A stretch of DNA of 64,000 nucleotides from Denitrobaculum tricleocarpae (GCF_007004665.1 NZ_ML660052.1:372001-436000); one strand, 5' to 3'; numbered from the stretch's first letter, positions 17,299-26,083 are shown. Translations and numbers: made by a program. The notes: generated from the sequence alone by a model not told the origin.

Positions 17299-17505
17299 CT
17301 ATGCGGCAATCGCGCGGTTGTATGCTGTGGTTCGTGCGGCGTCGCGAATAAGGCAAAAAGGAAGGGCGTCCGGGTATGCCTGACGCCCTTTTCTTGTGTA
17401 AGAAGCTTTGCCCTTTTTGGCTTTGATCACCCGTTTTCGATACTTCGGATCGGCCAGTTCCCTGGCGGCGGGGTTCGGCCTGCGCGGCCGCTGTCGTCGT
17501 TTCAT
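17299..17505 (-). CDS. arfA: ArfA-like alternative ribosome-rescue factor
   Basis: A 68-residue basic protein. Residues about 11-40 (NPAARELADPKYRKRV, then KKGKASYTRKG at 30-40) match the core of ArfA, in Escherichia coli a DP-F-R-RV helix followed by KKGKGSYMRKG. ArfA recruits release factor 2 to ribosomes stalled on stopless mRNA when trans-translation fails. A terminator-like hairpin lies inside the frame at codons 39-50 (see next entry). This is how known arfA genes make their own mRNA stopless: the product is tagged by tmRNA and destroyed unless tmRNA is lacking. The sequence after residue 50 is unlike ArfA and may rarely be translated. Assignment rests on motif recall, not a search. Confidence 0.75.
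   Translation of the reverse strand: MKRRQRPRRPNPAARELADPKYRKRVIKAKKGKASYTRKGRQAYPDALPFCLIRDAARTTAYNRAIAA
17354..17390 (-). terminator. Intrinsic-terminator-like hairpin inside arfA
   Basis: Read on the minus strand, AAGGGCGTC (17390-17382) pairs perfectly with GACGCCCTT (17370-17362) around an 11-nt loop, and is followed by a C/T-rich tail with five T residues (17358-17354). It lies within codons 39-50 of the arfA-like frame, just after the conserved KKGKASYTRKG. Termination or RNase III cleavage here would give a truncated mRNA without a stop codon. Confidence 0.7.
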
Positions 17506-17529
17506 GTCATGTCTACCTTTGCTTTTTGA

Positions 17530-17549
17530 GCCGGAGATTTGTCTCCGGC
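17530..17549. repeat. Perfect 8-bp stem with TTTG loop
   Basis: GCCGGAGA and TCTCCGGC form a perfect stem 25 bp upstream of the arfA start, in the gap to the divergent von Willebrand lipoprotein gene. No T-tract follows on either strand, so it is more likely a leader structure or binding site than a terminator. Confidence 0.35.
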
Positions 17550-17712
17550 CGCGGGTTGTATCACATCCTGAAGGTGAGGGTGATTCTTTTTAATAAAGCT
17601 TAACACGGCCGCAAAATCGTCGCGTTATGTCATACATTTGCCACAGCCTTTCCGTCTTTCCGCCTTGGGAGGGGACCAGGATCCGGCCTTTCAATCCTTG
17701 GGGGATAAGGCG

Positions 17713-19329
17713 ATGATCATGAAACGAACTTTCGGCGGCGTTTTGATCGCCGGCGCACTCGCGCTGGCACTGGCCGGCTGCGCATCGGATACCGAGTACA
17801 GCGCGCACGGTTCCGGGCCAGGCGCCGCGCAGGCACCTGCAACCGGCGTTGCCCGCTACAAAGGAAGCAACGAATACTCCTCGACTTACGGCGGTGAGCG
17901 CTATCCGAGCCTGCCCTATCAGGGTTTTCAGCAGGTCGGGGAGCAGCCGCGCTCGACCTTCAGCGTCGATGTGGATACCGCGGCCTACGCCCATGTCAGG
18001 CGCATCCTGAAAAGCCGGCAGATGCCGCCGCGCGATGCGGTGCGCATCGAGGAGATGGTGAACTACTTCGACTACGCCTATCCGCAGCCGCGCAATCGGG
18101 AGGAGCCCTTCGCGATCGCGACCACTGTGCTGCCCAATCCCTGGAACGCGGAAACCCAGCTTTTGCATGTCGGCCTGCAGGGCTATAGCGTGCCGCGCCG
18201 CGCTCGGCCCCCGGTCAATCTGGTCTTCCTGATCGATGTGTCCGGTTCCATGAAGGGCGAGGACCGTCTCGGTCTCGCGAAACGCTCTCTCAAAGGTCTC
18301 ACCAAAGGTCTGCGGGCAGACGATCAAATTGCGATCGTGACTTTCAGCGACGGCACGCGCACCGTGCTCGACCCGACCTCCGCCAGGTACAAGCACCCGA
18401 TCGAGCGCGCGATCAACCGGTTGCGCGCGGGCGGCGGCACCGGTGGTGAGAAAGGGCTGGAGCATGCCTACTCCGTCGCGGATCATCACTTCAGCCCCGA
18501 CGCGGTCAACCGCGTGATCCTGATCAGCGACGGCGACTTTAACCTCGGGGCCAGCGACCCGGCGGCGATGCGCAAGCTCATCACGCAAAAGCGCAAGAGC
18601 GGCGTTTATCTGACGGTGCTGACCGTCGGCGACGGCAATGTGAACGACCATATTGCGCAGGCGCTGGCCCAGGCCGGCAACGGGCAGGCGGCACATCTGG
18701 ACAGCCTGATGGAAGCCCGCAAGGTGCTGGATGACGAGGTGACCGCGAACCTGATTCCCATTGCAGAGGACGTGAAGGTCCAGATCGAATTCAATCCTGA
18801 CATCATCGCCGGTTACCGTCTGATCGGGTACGAAACCCGTGCCCTCAGGAGCCGCGATTTCCGCAACGACCGGGTCGATGCCGGTGACGTGGGCAGCGGC
18901 CACAGCGTCACGGCACTCTATGAGATCACCCTGGTGCCGCACTTGGCACGGGCGCGTCAGGGCTTCCGCTACCAACTGGCCTCAAAGGATCCCGATCTCA
19001 AACGCATGGTCGCGGCGGAGGACGAATACGCTTACGTCAAGCTGCGTTACAAAGCGCCGGGGACCCGGAGCAGCCACGAGCTGGGTAAGGCAATCTCGAA
19101 GTTCGAGGAAGTCGAGCTCCTGGAAGATGCATCCGAGGATGTCCGTTTCGCGGTGGCTGTCGCGGCCTTCGGTCAGATCCTGCGCGGTGAGATCGATACC
19201 GGTGAGTTCAACTACGACGACGTCCTGGACCTGGCGCACAGCGGCCGCAGCAGCGACCCCTATGGCCGCCGGGGCGAGTTTCTGCAGCTTGTAAGACAGG
19301 CGGAGGGTTTGAGCGACGGAGCCTGGTGA
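17713..19329 (+). CDS. von Willebrand factor A lipoprotein (YfbK-like)
   Basis: A 538-residue envelope lipoprotein with signal peptide and lipobox LALAGC (Cys23). An N-terminal YfbK-type domain (STFSVDVDTAAYAHVRR, RIEEMVNYFDY) precedes a vWA domain whose metal-adhesion motif is DVSGSM (Asp175). The C-terminal part matches DUF3520, the usual partner of this vWA type. These proteins probably bind partner proteins through a metal ion; their physiological role is poorly known. I chose ATG 17713, six bases before another ATG at 17719, because the longer frame has no signal peptide. No obvious partner gene is adjacent. A hairpin follows at 19396. Confidence 0.87.
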   Translation: MIMKRTFGGVLIAGALALALAGCASDTEYSAHGSGPGAAQAPATGVARYKGSNEYSSTYGGERYPSLPYQGFQQVGEQPRSTFSVDVDTAAYAHVRRILKSRQMPPRDAVRIEEMVNYFDYAYPQPRNREEPFAIATTVLPNPWNAETQLLHVGLQGYSVPRRARPPVNLVFLIDVSGSMKGEDRLGLAKRSLKGLTKGLRADDQIAIVTFSDGTRTVLDPTSARYKHPIERAINRLRAGGGTGGEKGLEHAYSVADHHFSPDAVNRVILISDGDFNLGASDPAAMRKLITQKRKSGVYLTVLTVGDGNVNDHIAQALAQAGNGQAAHLDSLMEARKVLDDEVTANLIPIAEDVKVQIEFNPDIIAGYRLIGYETRALRSRDFRNDRVDAGDVGSGHSVTALYEITLVPHLARARQGFRYQLASKDPDLKRMVAAEDEYAYVKLRYKAPGTRSSHELGKAISKFEEVELLEDASEDVRFAVAVAAFGQILRGEIDTGEFNYDDVLDLAHSGRSSDPYGRRGEFLQLVRQAEGLSDGAW

Positions 19330-19395
19330 TCCCTCAGCTTCACTGATCAAACTGCGTCTTTGACCGATCTACAGGTAGGCACTGGTCAAGGCCGG

Positions 19396-19422
19396 GAGGT
19401 CCCGCGCGCTGCGCGGGGCCTC
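19396..19422 (+). terminator. GC-rich hairpin after the vWA gene
   Basis: CCCGCGC and GCGCGGG pair around GCT, extended outward by AGG/CCT across one mismatch, and followed by TGGTGTTTCTTG. The T-tract is weak. It lies 67 bp after the stop and is a plausible terminator. Confidence 0.5.
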
Positions 19423-19677
19423 CTGGTGTTTCTTGTTAACTGCCGCCCGTGTTTGAAGTTGAGAACGCGTAAATCCGCAGCGCACCCACCGCCGCTTGAG
19501 GCAGAGACTGTTCGCGCCCGTACAGCTTCCAAAATGATCCTTATCAAGGTCACTTACACTTGGGCCGTTATGATACCCGGGTTGTAGCGGCAATTCTTTT
19601 GTCGTTTCGCATGAAAGAACGGGTTTCCTGCGTCGAACAGACTGCCGCAATCGAGCATGCCGCGGGGTGTCACAGCG

Positions 19678-20331
19678 ATGAGCTACCATATTGACGATCA
19701 GTCGCTTGGTCTGAAGTGGCTGGAGGAGCGTTTGCGAAACACGGACCTGATCCCGAGTCAGAAGCCGCTCCTTGACGGTGTTTCGAAGAAAATGCACGCG
19801 CTTGCAGAGGCGGGCGTTCAATCCCTGGGGGACTTGCGGACCGCACTGAAAACGGAGAAATCCCTGACATCGCTCTCAAGGCGCTCCGCTGTCGAGGCTG
19901 ATTACCTTCAGTCCTTGAGGCGGGCGGTTAATGGATTCTTTCCAAAACCAAGAGCGTTCAAGGACATGGACTGGCTGGACGAGAAGACGGTCGCCAGCCT
20001 GGATAAGCTTGGCCTCAAGAACACACAGCAACTTTTTGAAGCTGCTTCCAGCGGAGAAGCCGGTCTGGACAAGGAGACCGACTTCGACCGGAACCAGCTG
20101 AAGAACTTCATGTCGATTTCAGATTTGTGCCGTATTCAATGGGTGAGCCCGAACTTCGCACGCGTGCTTGCAGCGGCCGGTTTCAAAACCGCCGACGCCG
20201 TTGCTCATGCAGATCCCGAAACTCTCTTTCACGCGATAGCGCGCGCCAATGAGGGGGCACGGTTTTATAAGGGCAAAGTCGGTTTAAGAGACGTGCAGCG
20301 CCTGGTGGCAGCCGCAGCATATGTGCCTTAG
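19678..20331 (+). CDS. DUF4332-domain protein
   Basis: A 217-residue protein with helix-hairpin-helix-like repeats. The C-terminal part reads SDLCRIQWVSPNFARVLAAAG, then DPETLFHAI and GLRDVQRLV, the pattern of DUF4332 proteins, which resemble the helical tails of DNA-binding or polymerase-associated proteins. The function is unknown. Two weaker copies of the same fold seem present earlier (WLDEKTVASLDKLGLKNTQQL). Start ATG 19678 was preferred to 19657. Its TAG stop lies within the TTAGA end of the second 141-bp repeat. Confidence 0.7.
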   Translation: MSYHIDDQSLGLKWLEERLRNTDLIPSQKPLLDGVSKKMHALAEAGVQSLGDLRTALKTEKSLTSLSRRSAVEADYLQSLRRAVNGFFPKPRAFKDMDWLDEKTVASLDKLGLKNTQQLFEAASSGEAGLDKETDFDRNQLKNFMSISDLCRIQWVSPNFARVLAAAGFKTADAVAHADPETLFHAIARANEGARFYKGKVGLRDVQRLVAAAAYVP

Positions 20332-20468
20332 ATCAGATCAAGATTAGATGGAATCGCCGAGGGCGATCACTCGTGCTTGTGAATCCGGTCTAACTATAAG
20401 ATGTAGAACGGATTCACATGTTTTGACGGAACCAGAAAATGGTTCCGTCAAAACATGATCCGGTCTAG
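20328..20468 (+). repeat. 141-bp palindromic repeat, copy B
   Basis: Aligns gap-free to copy A (3212-3352, inverted). It ends with a perfect 18-bp stem, CATGTTTTGACGGAACCA, with a GAAAA loop (20417-20457), followed by ATCCGGTCTAG. A shorter stem ATCGCC/GGCGAT lies in the first half. The conserved ends TTAGA and TCTAG are partly self-complementary. It begins on the stop codon of the DUF4332 gene, so the element supplies that gene's end. It encodes nothing and looks like a non-autonomous dispersed element of the palindromic-intergenic type known in Alphaproteobacteria. Confidence 0.88.
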
Positions 20469-20590
20469 CAACCGTCAGGCAAAAAGGGACTGAGCAATGG
20501 CGTTTAACAGTCATGAGGAGATTCCGGTCGTTTTGGCCGGCTGCCGTGGATCGCCGGTAAGCGGCTCTTCAGAAGCGTGACGAAGTAAAC

Positions 20591-21922
20591 ATGAACCTGT
20601 GGAAGGGCAGCACTCACATCCGATCCAAGGCGGCTATCGAGGCGGAAGAACGGATCGGTCTGCGCCTCGGTGCCATCGTGCGCGCGGTGACCATGACGGT
20701 GATTGCCGTCTGGCTGTTTTTCCAGGTACCGCTCGAGGAGGTGGCCTTCTACTGGGTTTTGCTGGCCGCTTTCATCCTGACCGGGTGGCTGCCCTATCAT
20801 TTTCGATTGCGTGAGGAGACCCGGAATTGGGTGTTCTATCTCTTTCCGCTCCTGGACGCCGCGTTGCTGACCTATACTCTGCTTGCGCCCAATCCGCTCG
20901 ATAAGGAAAACCTGCCTGCGGCTATGCTCTTGCGACTGGGAAACGAGATCTATTTCTTTCCGATCATCGCCTCTGCAGTCTTCTATTACCGGCCGCTCAT
21001 GTTGATCTGGTCGGGCGTCTGTGTCGCCGTGACCTGGACGTTGGGGACACTCTGGATCGCGTCGCAACCGGACAGCCGCCTGTTTCGCTGGCAGGAGTAC
21101 AGGGCGCTCTCAAGTCAGCAGCAGGAAATAGCCTATTTCCTTGCTCCGGAGAGAGTGGACCTGAACACATTGGGCACGCAGATCATCGTCTTTATGCTGG
21201 TCGCGGGATGCTTGGCTCTTCTGGTTTCCCGTTTTCAGGGGCTGCTGATCGGACATGCCGAGGCGGAGCGCAAACGCTCGAACCTGACCAGATACTTTTC
21301 GCCGAACATTGTCGAAGAGCTTGCGGACGCCGACGAGCCTCTGGGTGAGGCGCGGAGCCAGGACGCCGCTGTCCTGTTTGCCGATGTGATCGGCTTCACA
21401 CGTCTTGCCGAGATGCAATCGCCGGAAAAGGTTTTCAATCTTTTGCGTGAGTTGCTGAGTCTGATGGCTCGCGAGGTCTTTCTGCACAATGGCACCTTGG
21501 ACAAATACCTCGGGGATGGTGTCATGGCGACCTTCGGTACGCCGCGCAACAACGGTCACGAGGCCCGGGATGCGCTCGCCTGCGCCCGGGCGATCCTGTC
21601 CGGTGTCGCCGAGTGGAACGAGAAGCGAGAACGCAAAGGCGAACCGCGGCTGGAGATCGGTATCGGTCTTCATTACGGGCCGGTCGTGCTTGGGAACGTG
21701 GGGGACGAGAGCCGGCTCGAGTTTGCGGTTCTGGGCGATACCGTCAATGTGGCGAGCCGTTTCGAGCGCTTAACCCGCAACCTCAATGTCAGCCTGGTTG
21801 TGAGCGGCGACCTGATCGCAGCTCTCAGCGACCAGGATCAGTCGCATGCGATGGGATTGACGCCCTGCCGGCCCGAGAAGATCCGTGGACGCGACCGGCC
21901 CGTGCCTGTCTGGACACTTTAG
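20591..21922 (+). CDS. Membrane-bound class III adenylate/guanylate cyclase
   Basis: A 443-residue protein with about six N-terminal hydrophobic helices (residues about 25-215, MASE-like) and a C-terminal class III cyclase domain (about 255-443). The catalytic domain shows AVLFADVIGFTRLAE with the metal-binding Asp, DKYLGDGVMATFG, and FAVLGDTVNVASRFE. It makes a cyclic nucleotide, probably cAMP, in response to an unknown membrane signal. It is separated by 133 bp from the cytochrome genes and may be transcribed alone. Confidence 0.88.
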   Translation: MNLWKGSTHIRSKAAIEAEERIGLRLGAIVRAVTMTVIAVWLFFQVPLEEVAFYWVLLAAFILTGWLPYHFRLREETRNWVFYLFPLLDAALLTYTLLAPNPLDKENLPAAMLLRLGNEIYFFPIIASAVFYYRPLMLIWSGVCVAVTWTLGTLWIASQPDSRLFRWQEYRALSSQQQEIAYFLAPERVDLNTLGTQIIVFMLVAGCLALLVSRFQGLLIGHAEAERKRSNLTRYFSPNIVEELADADEPLGEARSQDAAVLFADVIGFTRLAEMQSPEKVFNLLRELLSLMAREVFLHNGTLDKYLGDGVMATFGTPRNNGHEARDALACARAILSGVAEWNEKRERKGEPRLEIGIGLHYGPVVLGNVGDESRLEFAVLGDTVNVASRFERLTRNLNVSLVVSGDLIAALSDQDQSHAMGLTPCRPEKIRGRDRPVPVWTL

Positions 21923-22055
21923 TCTCTTAGTCTTGCGCCAGGCGACCGCAAGTCTCCCGGAAATAGAGGGGTATGCGGCATGAAAGCCTGTTGACCTTCC
22001 TGTCCCTGGAAGCCTTAGCGTTCCAGAAATCTCACTGCTCTGGTTCGGGCTGATT

Positions 22056-22538
22056 ATGATTCGTCCTTTCGTGATCTCGATGTCTCTGCTCATGCTGATA
22101 GCCGCGGGTGGGCTCGTTTGGCTGCTGACCCCCAAAGGTGAAACTGCACCGAGACTGCGGCCCGACGACACCGCGGTGGTTGCGCAGGGCGCGGTGGTCT
22201 ATGCGGAGAATTGCGCGGCCTGCCATGGCGCCGATCTGAGCGGGGAACCGGGTTGGCCTGATTGGCGGATACGCAAGCCCGACGGTCGCTTGGCCGCGCC
22301 ACCACACGATGAGAGTGGACATACCTGGCATCATCCGGATGAGGTGTTGTTTCAGATCACCAAACTGGGCACTGCCGGTGCCATAGGCGATCCGAATTAT
22401 GAGAGCGATATGCCGGCCTTCGGCGAAGTTTTGTCGGATGCCGAGATAGAGGCCGTTTTGTCCTATATCAAAAGCACATGGAGAGGTCGCGCACGAGAAG
22501 CCAACGCGGAGATCAACCGTCAGGCGGGTCAAAATTAG
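22056..22538 (+). CDS. Membrane-anchored monohaem cytochrome c
   Basis: A 160-residue protein with an N-terminal hydrophobic anchor (residues 5-24) and one haem site CAACH (Cys53, Cys56, His57). A Met ligand candidate is in SDMPAFGEVLSD, as in class I cytochromes. It faces the periplasm and carries electrons. It starts a run of four genes ending with a multicopper oxidase. Confidence 0.85.
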   Translation: MIRPFVISMSLLMLIAAGGLVWLLTPKGETAPRLRPDDTAVVAQGAVVYAENCAACHGADLSGEPGWPDWRIRKPDGRLAAPPHDESGHTWHHPDEVLFQITKLGTAGAIGDPNYESDMPAFGEVLSDAEIEAVLSYIKSTWRGRAREANAEINRQAGQN

Positions 22539-22620
22539 GCACAAGCAGAACCGCGAACTGGGCGGGAAAAAGATCGATCAGGCAAACCTGTTCCAAGACA
22601 AGGTGAGAGAGTGGGGAGGA

Positions 22621-23112
22621 ATGATACAGACTAAGTACAAGCAGCTTGTCCGCATTGCGACGGCTGTCGGGATGGCATCTGCGCTTGTCGCAGCGTCTCT
22701 GACCGCCTTCGCCCACGGCGGGGCCACGGGTGTCGTGAAACAGCGTATGGACGCCATGGAGGTCATGGGAGAAGCCATGAAGAACCTCGGCGCGATGTTC
22801 AAGGGACAGGTAGACTACGACGCCGATGCGATCCAGGCCGCTGCGGAACTGATCGGGCAGCATGCACAGGACATTCCGATGCTGTTCCCGGATAGCCATG
22901 AAAGCCGACATGGTAAAGCCACCGAAGCCTTGCCGGTGATCTGGGAGCAGAAGGAGCGGTTCGACAAGTTTGCTGCCGATATGCTGCGGGAATCCAGGGC
23001 CCTGTCCGTGATCGCCGGAGAAGGCGAGCAGCGCGCGGTTCGTCTGCAGTTCGCCAAAACGGCAAAGGTTTGCTCGGCCTGCCACACCGCGTTCCGCAAA
23101 CCTGAGGATTGA
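22621..23112 (+). CDS. Cytochrome c'-type protein
   Basis: A 163-residue secreted protein with a signal peptide ending near TAFAHGG and a four-helix-bundle cytochrome c' pattern. The haem site CSACHTAFRK is at the extreme C-terminus (Cys151, Cys154, His155), as is typical of class II cytochromes. These bind NO or act as electron shuttles. ATG 22621 directly follows a GGGGAGGA run; GTG 22603 is an alternative start adding six residues. It lies between the monohaem and dihaem cytochromes. Confidence 0.85.
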   Translation: MIQTKYKQLVRIATAVGMASALVAASLTAFAHGGATGVVKQRMDAMEVMGEAMKNLGAMFKGQVDYDADAIQAAAELIGQHAQDIPMLFPDSHESRHGKATEALPVIWEQKERFDKFAADMLRESRALSVIAGEGEQRAVRLQFAKTAKVCSACHTAFRKPED

Positions 23113-23119
23113 CACCGCA

Positions 23120-24031
23120 GTGCCTGTCTCGCGTTGGATTCTCCTCACTGGAACTGTTTTTCTGCTGAGTGCAAGTCTGCTCTACGTTGCGGTCTTGCCG
23201 TATCTTGGCCGCAGCGACAGCGCCAGGGATTTTACCGCTGTTACAGGAGATGCCGAGCGGGGTGCTTACGTTGTGCGCACTGCGGGCTGTATCGCCTGTC
23301 ACAGTGACGTGGCGAAGACCGGTGGGACCTTTGCCGGCGGTTCGGCGCTAAAAACGCCTTTTGGAAGCTTCTACGGTCCCAACATCACGCCGGACAAGAA
23401 GCATGGGATCGGCAACTGGAGTCTGGCGCAGTTTTCGCGCGCGCTAACAGATGGCCTGTCGCCGGAAGGCGAGCACTATTTCCCGTCTTTTCCTTATACG
23501 TCCTACACAAAACTGACGGCGCAGGATATCGCCGATCTGAAGGCTTACCTCGACGGGATCGAGCCGGTTGCCAGACCGAACCGCCCCCACGATCTGGCCT
23601 GGCCTTTCTCCGACCGTAAGCTTCTGGGCGCCTGGAAGGTCCTTTACTTCATTGCGGGAGGCTTCCAGCCGGACCCGGCGCGAAGTCAGACCTGGAATCG
23701 GGGTGCCTATCTGGTAAGGGCCGCTGGGCATTGCGCCGAATGCCATACAGAGCGAAATTTTCTGGGCGGATTCCAGGGCAGTGCCCTTGCGGGGAACCGT
23801 CACGGGCCTGACGGCATCGCCGTTCCCGCCATTGACGCCCTGTACGATCATCCGCGCCAGCCCTGGAGCAGGGAAGATCTGATTCTCTCGCTTCAGACAG
23901 GTTTGCTGCCGGACGGAGACACCTTTGACGGTGCCATGGGCGAAGTTGTGGAGCATGGGACCAGCCACATGACCGACGATGACATCACCGCCATCGCGGA
24001 CTATCTCTTTTCAGGGGAGCAGCGGGAATGA
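23120..24031 (+). CDS. Dihaem cytochrome c
   Basis: A 303-residue membrane-anchored periplasmic protein with two haem sites, CIACH (Cys57-His61) and CAECH (about 205-209), each followed by a cytochrome c domain. The layout GAYVVRTAGCIACH, FYGPNITPDKKHGIGNWS resembles the cytochrome subunits of periplasmic dehydrogenases such as alcohol or gluconate dehydrogenase. No dehydrogenase large subunit is adjacent, so the nearby multicopper oxidase may be its partner. Start GTG 23120, 7 bp after the preceding stop. Confidence 0.85.
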   Translation: MPVSRWILLTGTVFLLSASLLYVAVLPYLGRSDSARDFTAVTGDAERGAYVVRTAGCIACHSDVAKTGGTFAGGSALKTPFGSFYGPNITPDKKHGIGNWSLAQFSRALTDGLSPEGEHYFPSFPYTSYTKLTAQDIADLKAYLDGIEPVARPNRPHDLAWPFSDRKLLGAWKVLYFIAGGFQPDPARSQTWNRGAYLVRAAGHCAECHTERNFLGGFQGSALAGNRHGPDGIAVPAIDALYDHPRQPWSREDLILSLQTGLLPDGDTFDGAMGEVVEHGTSHMTDDDITAIADYLFSGEQRE

Positions 24032-24074
24032 ATGGGATGAGGTCAGTCACGGTTTTTGGGAAGGTGGTGAAGTC

Positions 24075-25502
24075 ATGGTAAAACGCCGGAGCTTTTTGGC
24101 CGCATCCGTGGCGAGTGCCGGTCTGATGATTGCGGCGCCGTTTTGGCGGCTGGCCGCGCAGAACGATGACGGGTTTTTCGATCTTGAGGCGGGACCGGCG
24201 CGCGCGTCTTTGCTGGGAACCGAGGGGCCGCCCACCGCACTCTGGGCCTACGGCGGAAGCTCCCCCGGTCCGGTGATCCGGGCGCGCCAAGGCGAGCCGG
24301 TCCAGGTCCGGCTGCGCAACAATCTGCCCGAGCCGACCTCGACCCACTGGCACGGCATCCGCATCGCCAACGCCATGGACGGTGTGCCCGGCCTGACCCA
24401 GGAGGTAGTGCCTCCGGGCGGCTCGTTCGACTATTCCTTTATTGCGCCGGATGCAGGGACCTACTGGTATCACTCGCACAACAAAAGCTGGGAGCAGATG
24501 GCGCGTGGCCTCTACGGCCCTCTGATCATTGAGGAACACGATCCTCTGCCGGCGGACCGGGAAATGCTGCTGGTGATCGACGACTGGCGCTTGGGCGAAG
24601 ACGGGCAAGTTCATGCTGAGTCTTTCGGGTCTCTGCGCGACTGGAGTCACGGCGGGCGGCTCGGCAACTGGCTGACCATCAACGGCGCCTCGGCGCCGCA
24701 GCTGGAGGTAAAGCGCGGCGAACGCTTGCGTCTGCGCCTGATCAACTGCGCCAATGCCCGGATCGTCACCTTAAAGCTCGATCAACTGGCGCCGCTGGTG
24801 ATTGCGCTGGACGGTCAGCCCCTGCCTGAGGTGCGGGAGATCGGTTTCTCCGGTCGTCTGACCCTGGCGCCCGCGCAGCGCGCGGACCTTCTGCTGGATG
24901 TTTTCCTGGAGCCTGGCGATCGCGTGCAGATCCTGGAAGTCACCGGTCAGGAGGGCGTTGAGATCGGCAGCTTCCTTTGCAACGGCGTTGCTGCGGATGG
25001 CATGGCGGGCAGGGAAATGCCGCGCTTGCCGACAAACAACCTGCCGCGTCCTGATTTGTCGGACCCCCTGAAACTCGACCTTGTCATGGAAGGCGGGGCT
25101 ATGGGGGCGATGCGTTCTGCAGTCTTTGACGGCCGGGAGCTCTCGATCCGGGAATTGGTGGCCGAAGGACAGGTCTGGGCGCTCAACGGCGTCGCCGGAA
25201 TGACGGATATCCCCCTTGCGCGTATCCAGCGCGGGCGCAGTGTCGTCCTGGAATTCGATAATCAAACCGCCTGGCCTCATGCCATGCACATCCATGGTCA
25301 CCATTTTCGTGTGATGGCGCGCAACGGACAGCCGGTCGATAATGGCGCCTGGCGGGATACGGAACTGGTGGCCGCAAATGAGAAAGTGACCGTCGCCTTC
25401 GTCGCCGATAATCCGGGCAAGTGGCTGATCCATTGCCACATGCTGGAGCATCAGGCCGCCGGGATGAAGACCTGGTTCCAGGTCACCAGGCAGGCCGGAT
25501 GA
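24075..25502 (+). CDS. Multicopper oxidase, Tat-exported
   Basis: A 475-residue three-domain copper oxidase. The N-terminus MVKRRSFLAASVAS is a twin-arginine signal. All four copper-binding stretches are visible: HWHGIR (91-96), WYHSHNK (131-137), HAMHIHGHHF, and HCHMLEHQAAGM near the C-terminus with the type 1 Cys, His and axial Met. It oxidises a substrate such as Cu(I), a phenol or a metal and reduces O2 to water in the periplasm. ATG 24075 has AAGGTGG upstream; the frame opens at 23979 but that would overlap the cytochrome gene. The adjacent cytochromes suggest electron exchange. Confidence 0.88.
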   Translation: MVKRRSFLAASVASAGLMIAAPFWRLAAQNDDGFFDLEAGPARASLLGTEGPPTALWAYGGSSPGPVIRARQGEPVQVRLRNNLPEPTSTHWHGIRIANAMDGVPGLTQEVVPPGGSFDYSFIAPDAGTYWYHSHNKSWEQMARGLYGPLIIEEHDPLPADREMLLVIDDWRLGEDGQVHAESFGSLRDWSHGGRLGNWLTINGASAPQLEVKRGERLRLRLINCANARIVTLKLDQLAPLVIALDGQPLPEVREIGFSGRLTLAPAQRADLLLDVFLEPGDRVQILEVTGQEGVEIGSFLCNGVAADGMAGREMPRLPTNNLPRPDLSDPLKLDLVMEGGAMGAMRSAVFDGRELSIRELVAEGQVWALNGVAGMTDIPLARIQRGRSVVLEFDNQTAWPHAMHIHGHHFRVMARNGQPVDNGAWRDTELVAANEKVTVAFVADNPGKWLIHCHMLEHQAAGMKTWFQVTRQAG

Positions 25503-25567
25503 GGTTTTGCCGGTGCCGACTTTTCGTTGGTGCCGGCCTGCCGGTTCGGAAGGTCTTTTAATCCGAC

Positions 25568-25882
25568 TTATCTGGCCCCAAGCCTGACCAGCACTTCTGC
25601 AGGAATTCCGTAGTGGGCTATGGGCTCATCATGGTTTGGAAAGCCGCAAAGCTCGCGTTGGATGAAGTAGGCGTAGACGGCGTCGATGGCCGCTTGCAGG
25701 ATGACGGCACGGTCGTCTTTTGGGCCTGAATAGTTCCTTAAGTGAAGCAATGCTTCCTCCGCCCGCTTTCCCGCGTGTCCGAGGGCGGCGGCCTTCTCGG
25801 CCAGAATTTCGCCATCCAGAACACTTGCACCGGTCTCAAGCTGAGAAGTCTGGAACAGGCTCTGCGGCAAACGGAGCGACAT
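25568..25882 (-). CDS. DUF6665-like small protein
   Basis: A 104-residue helical protein with LDGEILAEKAAALGHAGKR, AIDAVYAYFIQRELCGFPNH and IAHYGIPAEVLVRLG. I recall this pattern from the alphaproteobacterial DUF6665 family, whose function is unknown. No signal peptide. It converges with the multicopper oxidase gene across 65 bp. Confidence 0.65.
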   Translation of the reverse strand: MSLRLPQSLFQTSQLETGASVLDGEILAEKAAALGHAGKRAEEALLHLRNYSGPKDDRAVILQAAIDAVYAYFIQRELCGFPNHDEPIAHYGIPAEVLVRLGAR

Positions 25883-26083
25883 TGGATCCTCGCGTTGGTT
25901 TTTCTAGCATGAAATAGTATTTTCTGTTTGTTCTTAAAGAATAATTTTGAAATGAGCTACAGGTTTTAACGACGTGCCGGACGACACTTACATACAGATT
26001 ATTTGAACCGATTTTGCCTATCGGGCGACTACCTCACGAAACCCCCGCTCTCTGGGGTTAACAAAACAAATGAGGTTTCGAAT

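Noticed and set aside
17590-18975. 461-codon open frame on the minus strand
   Set aside because: It is the antisense of the vWA lipoprotein gene, which has clear domains; the long antisense frame follows from GC-rich codon use.
25503-25560. Possible terminator after the multicopper oxidase gene
   Set aside because: GCCGG/CCGGC arms have a two-base internal mismatch and no clear T-tract; too weak to annotate.
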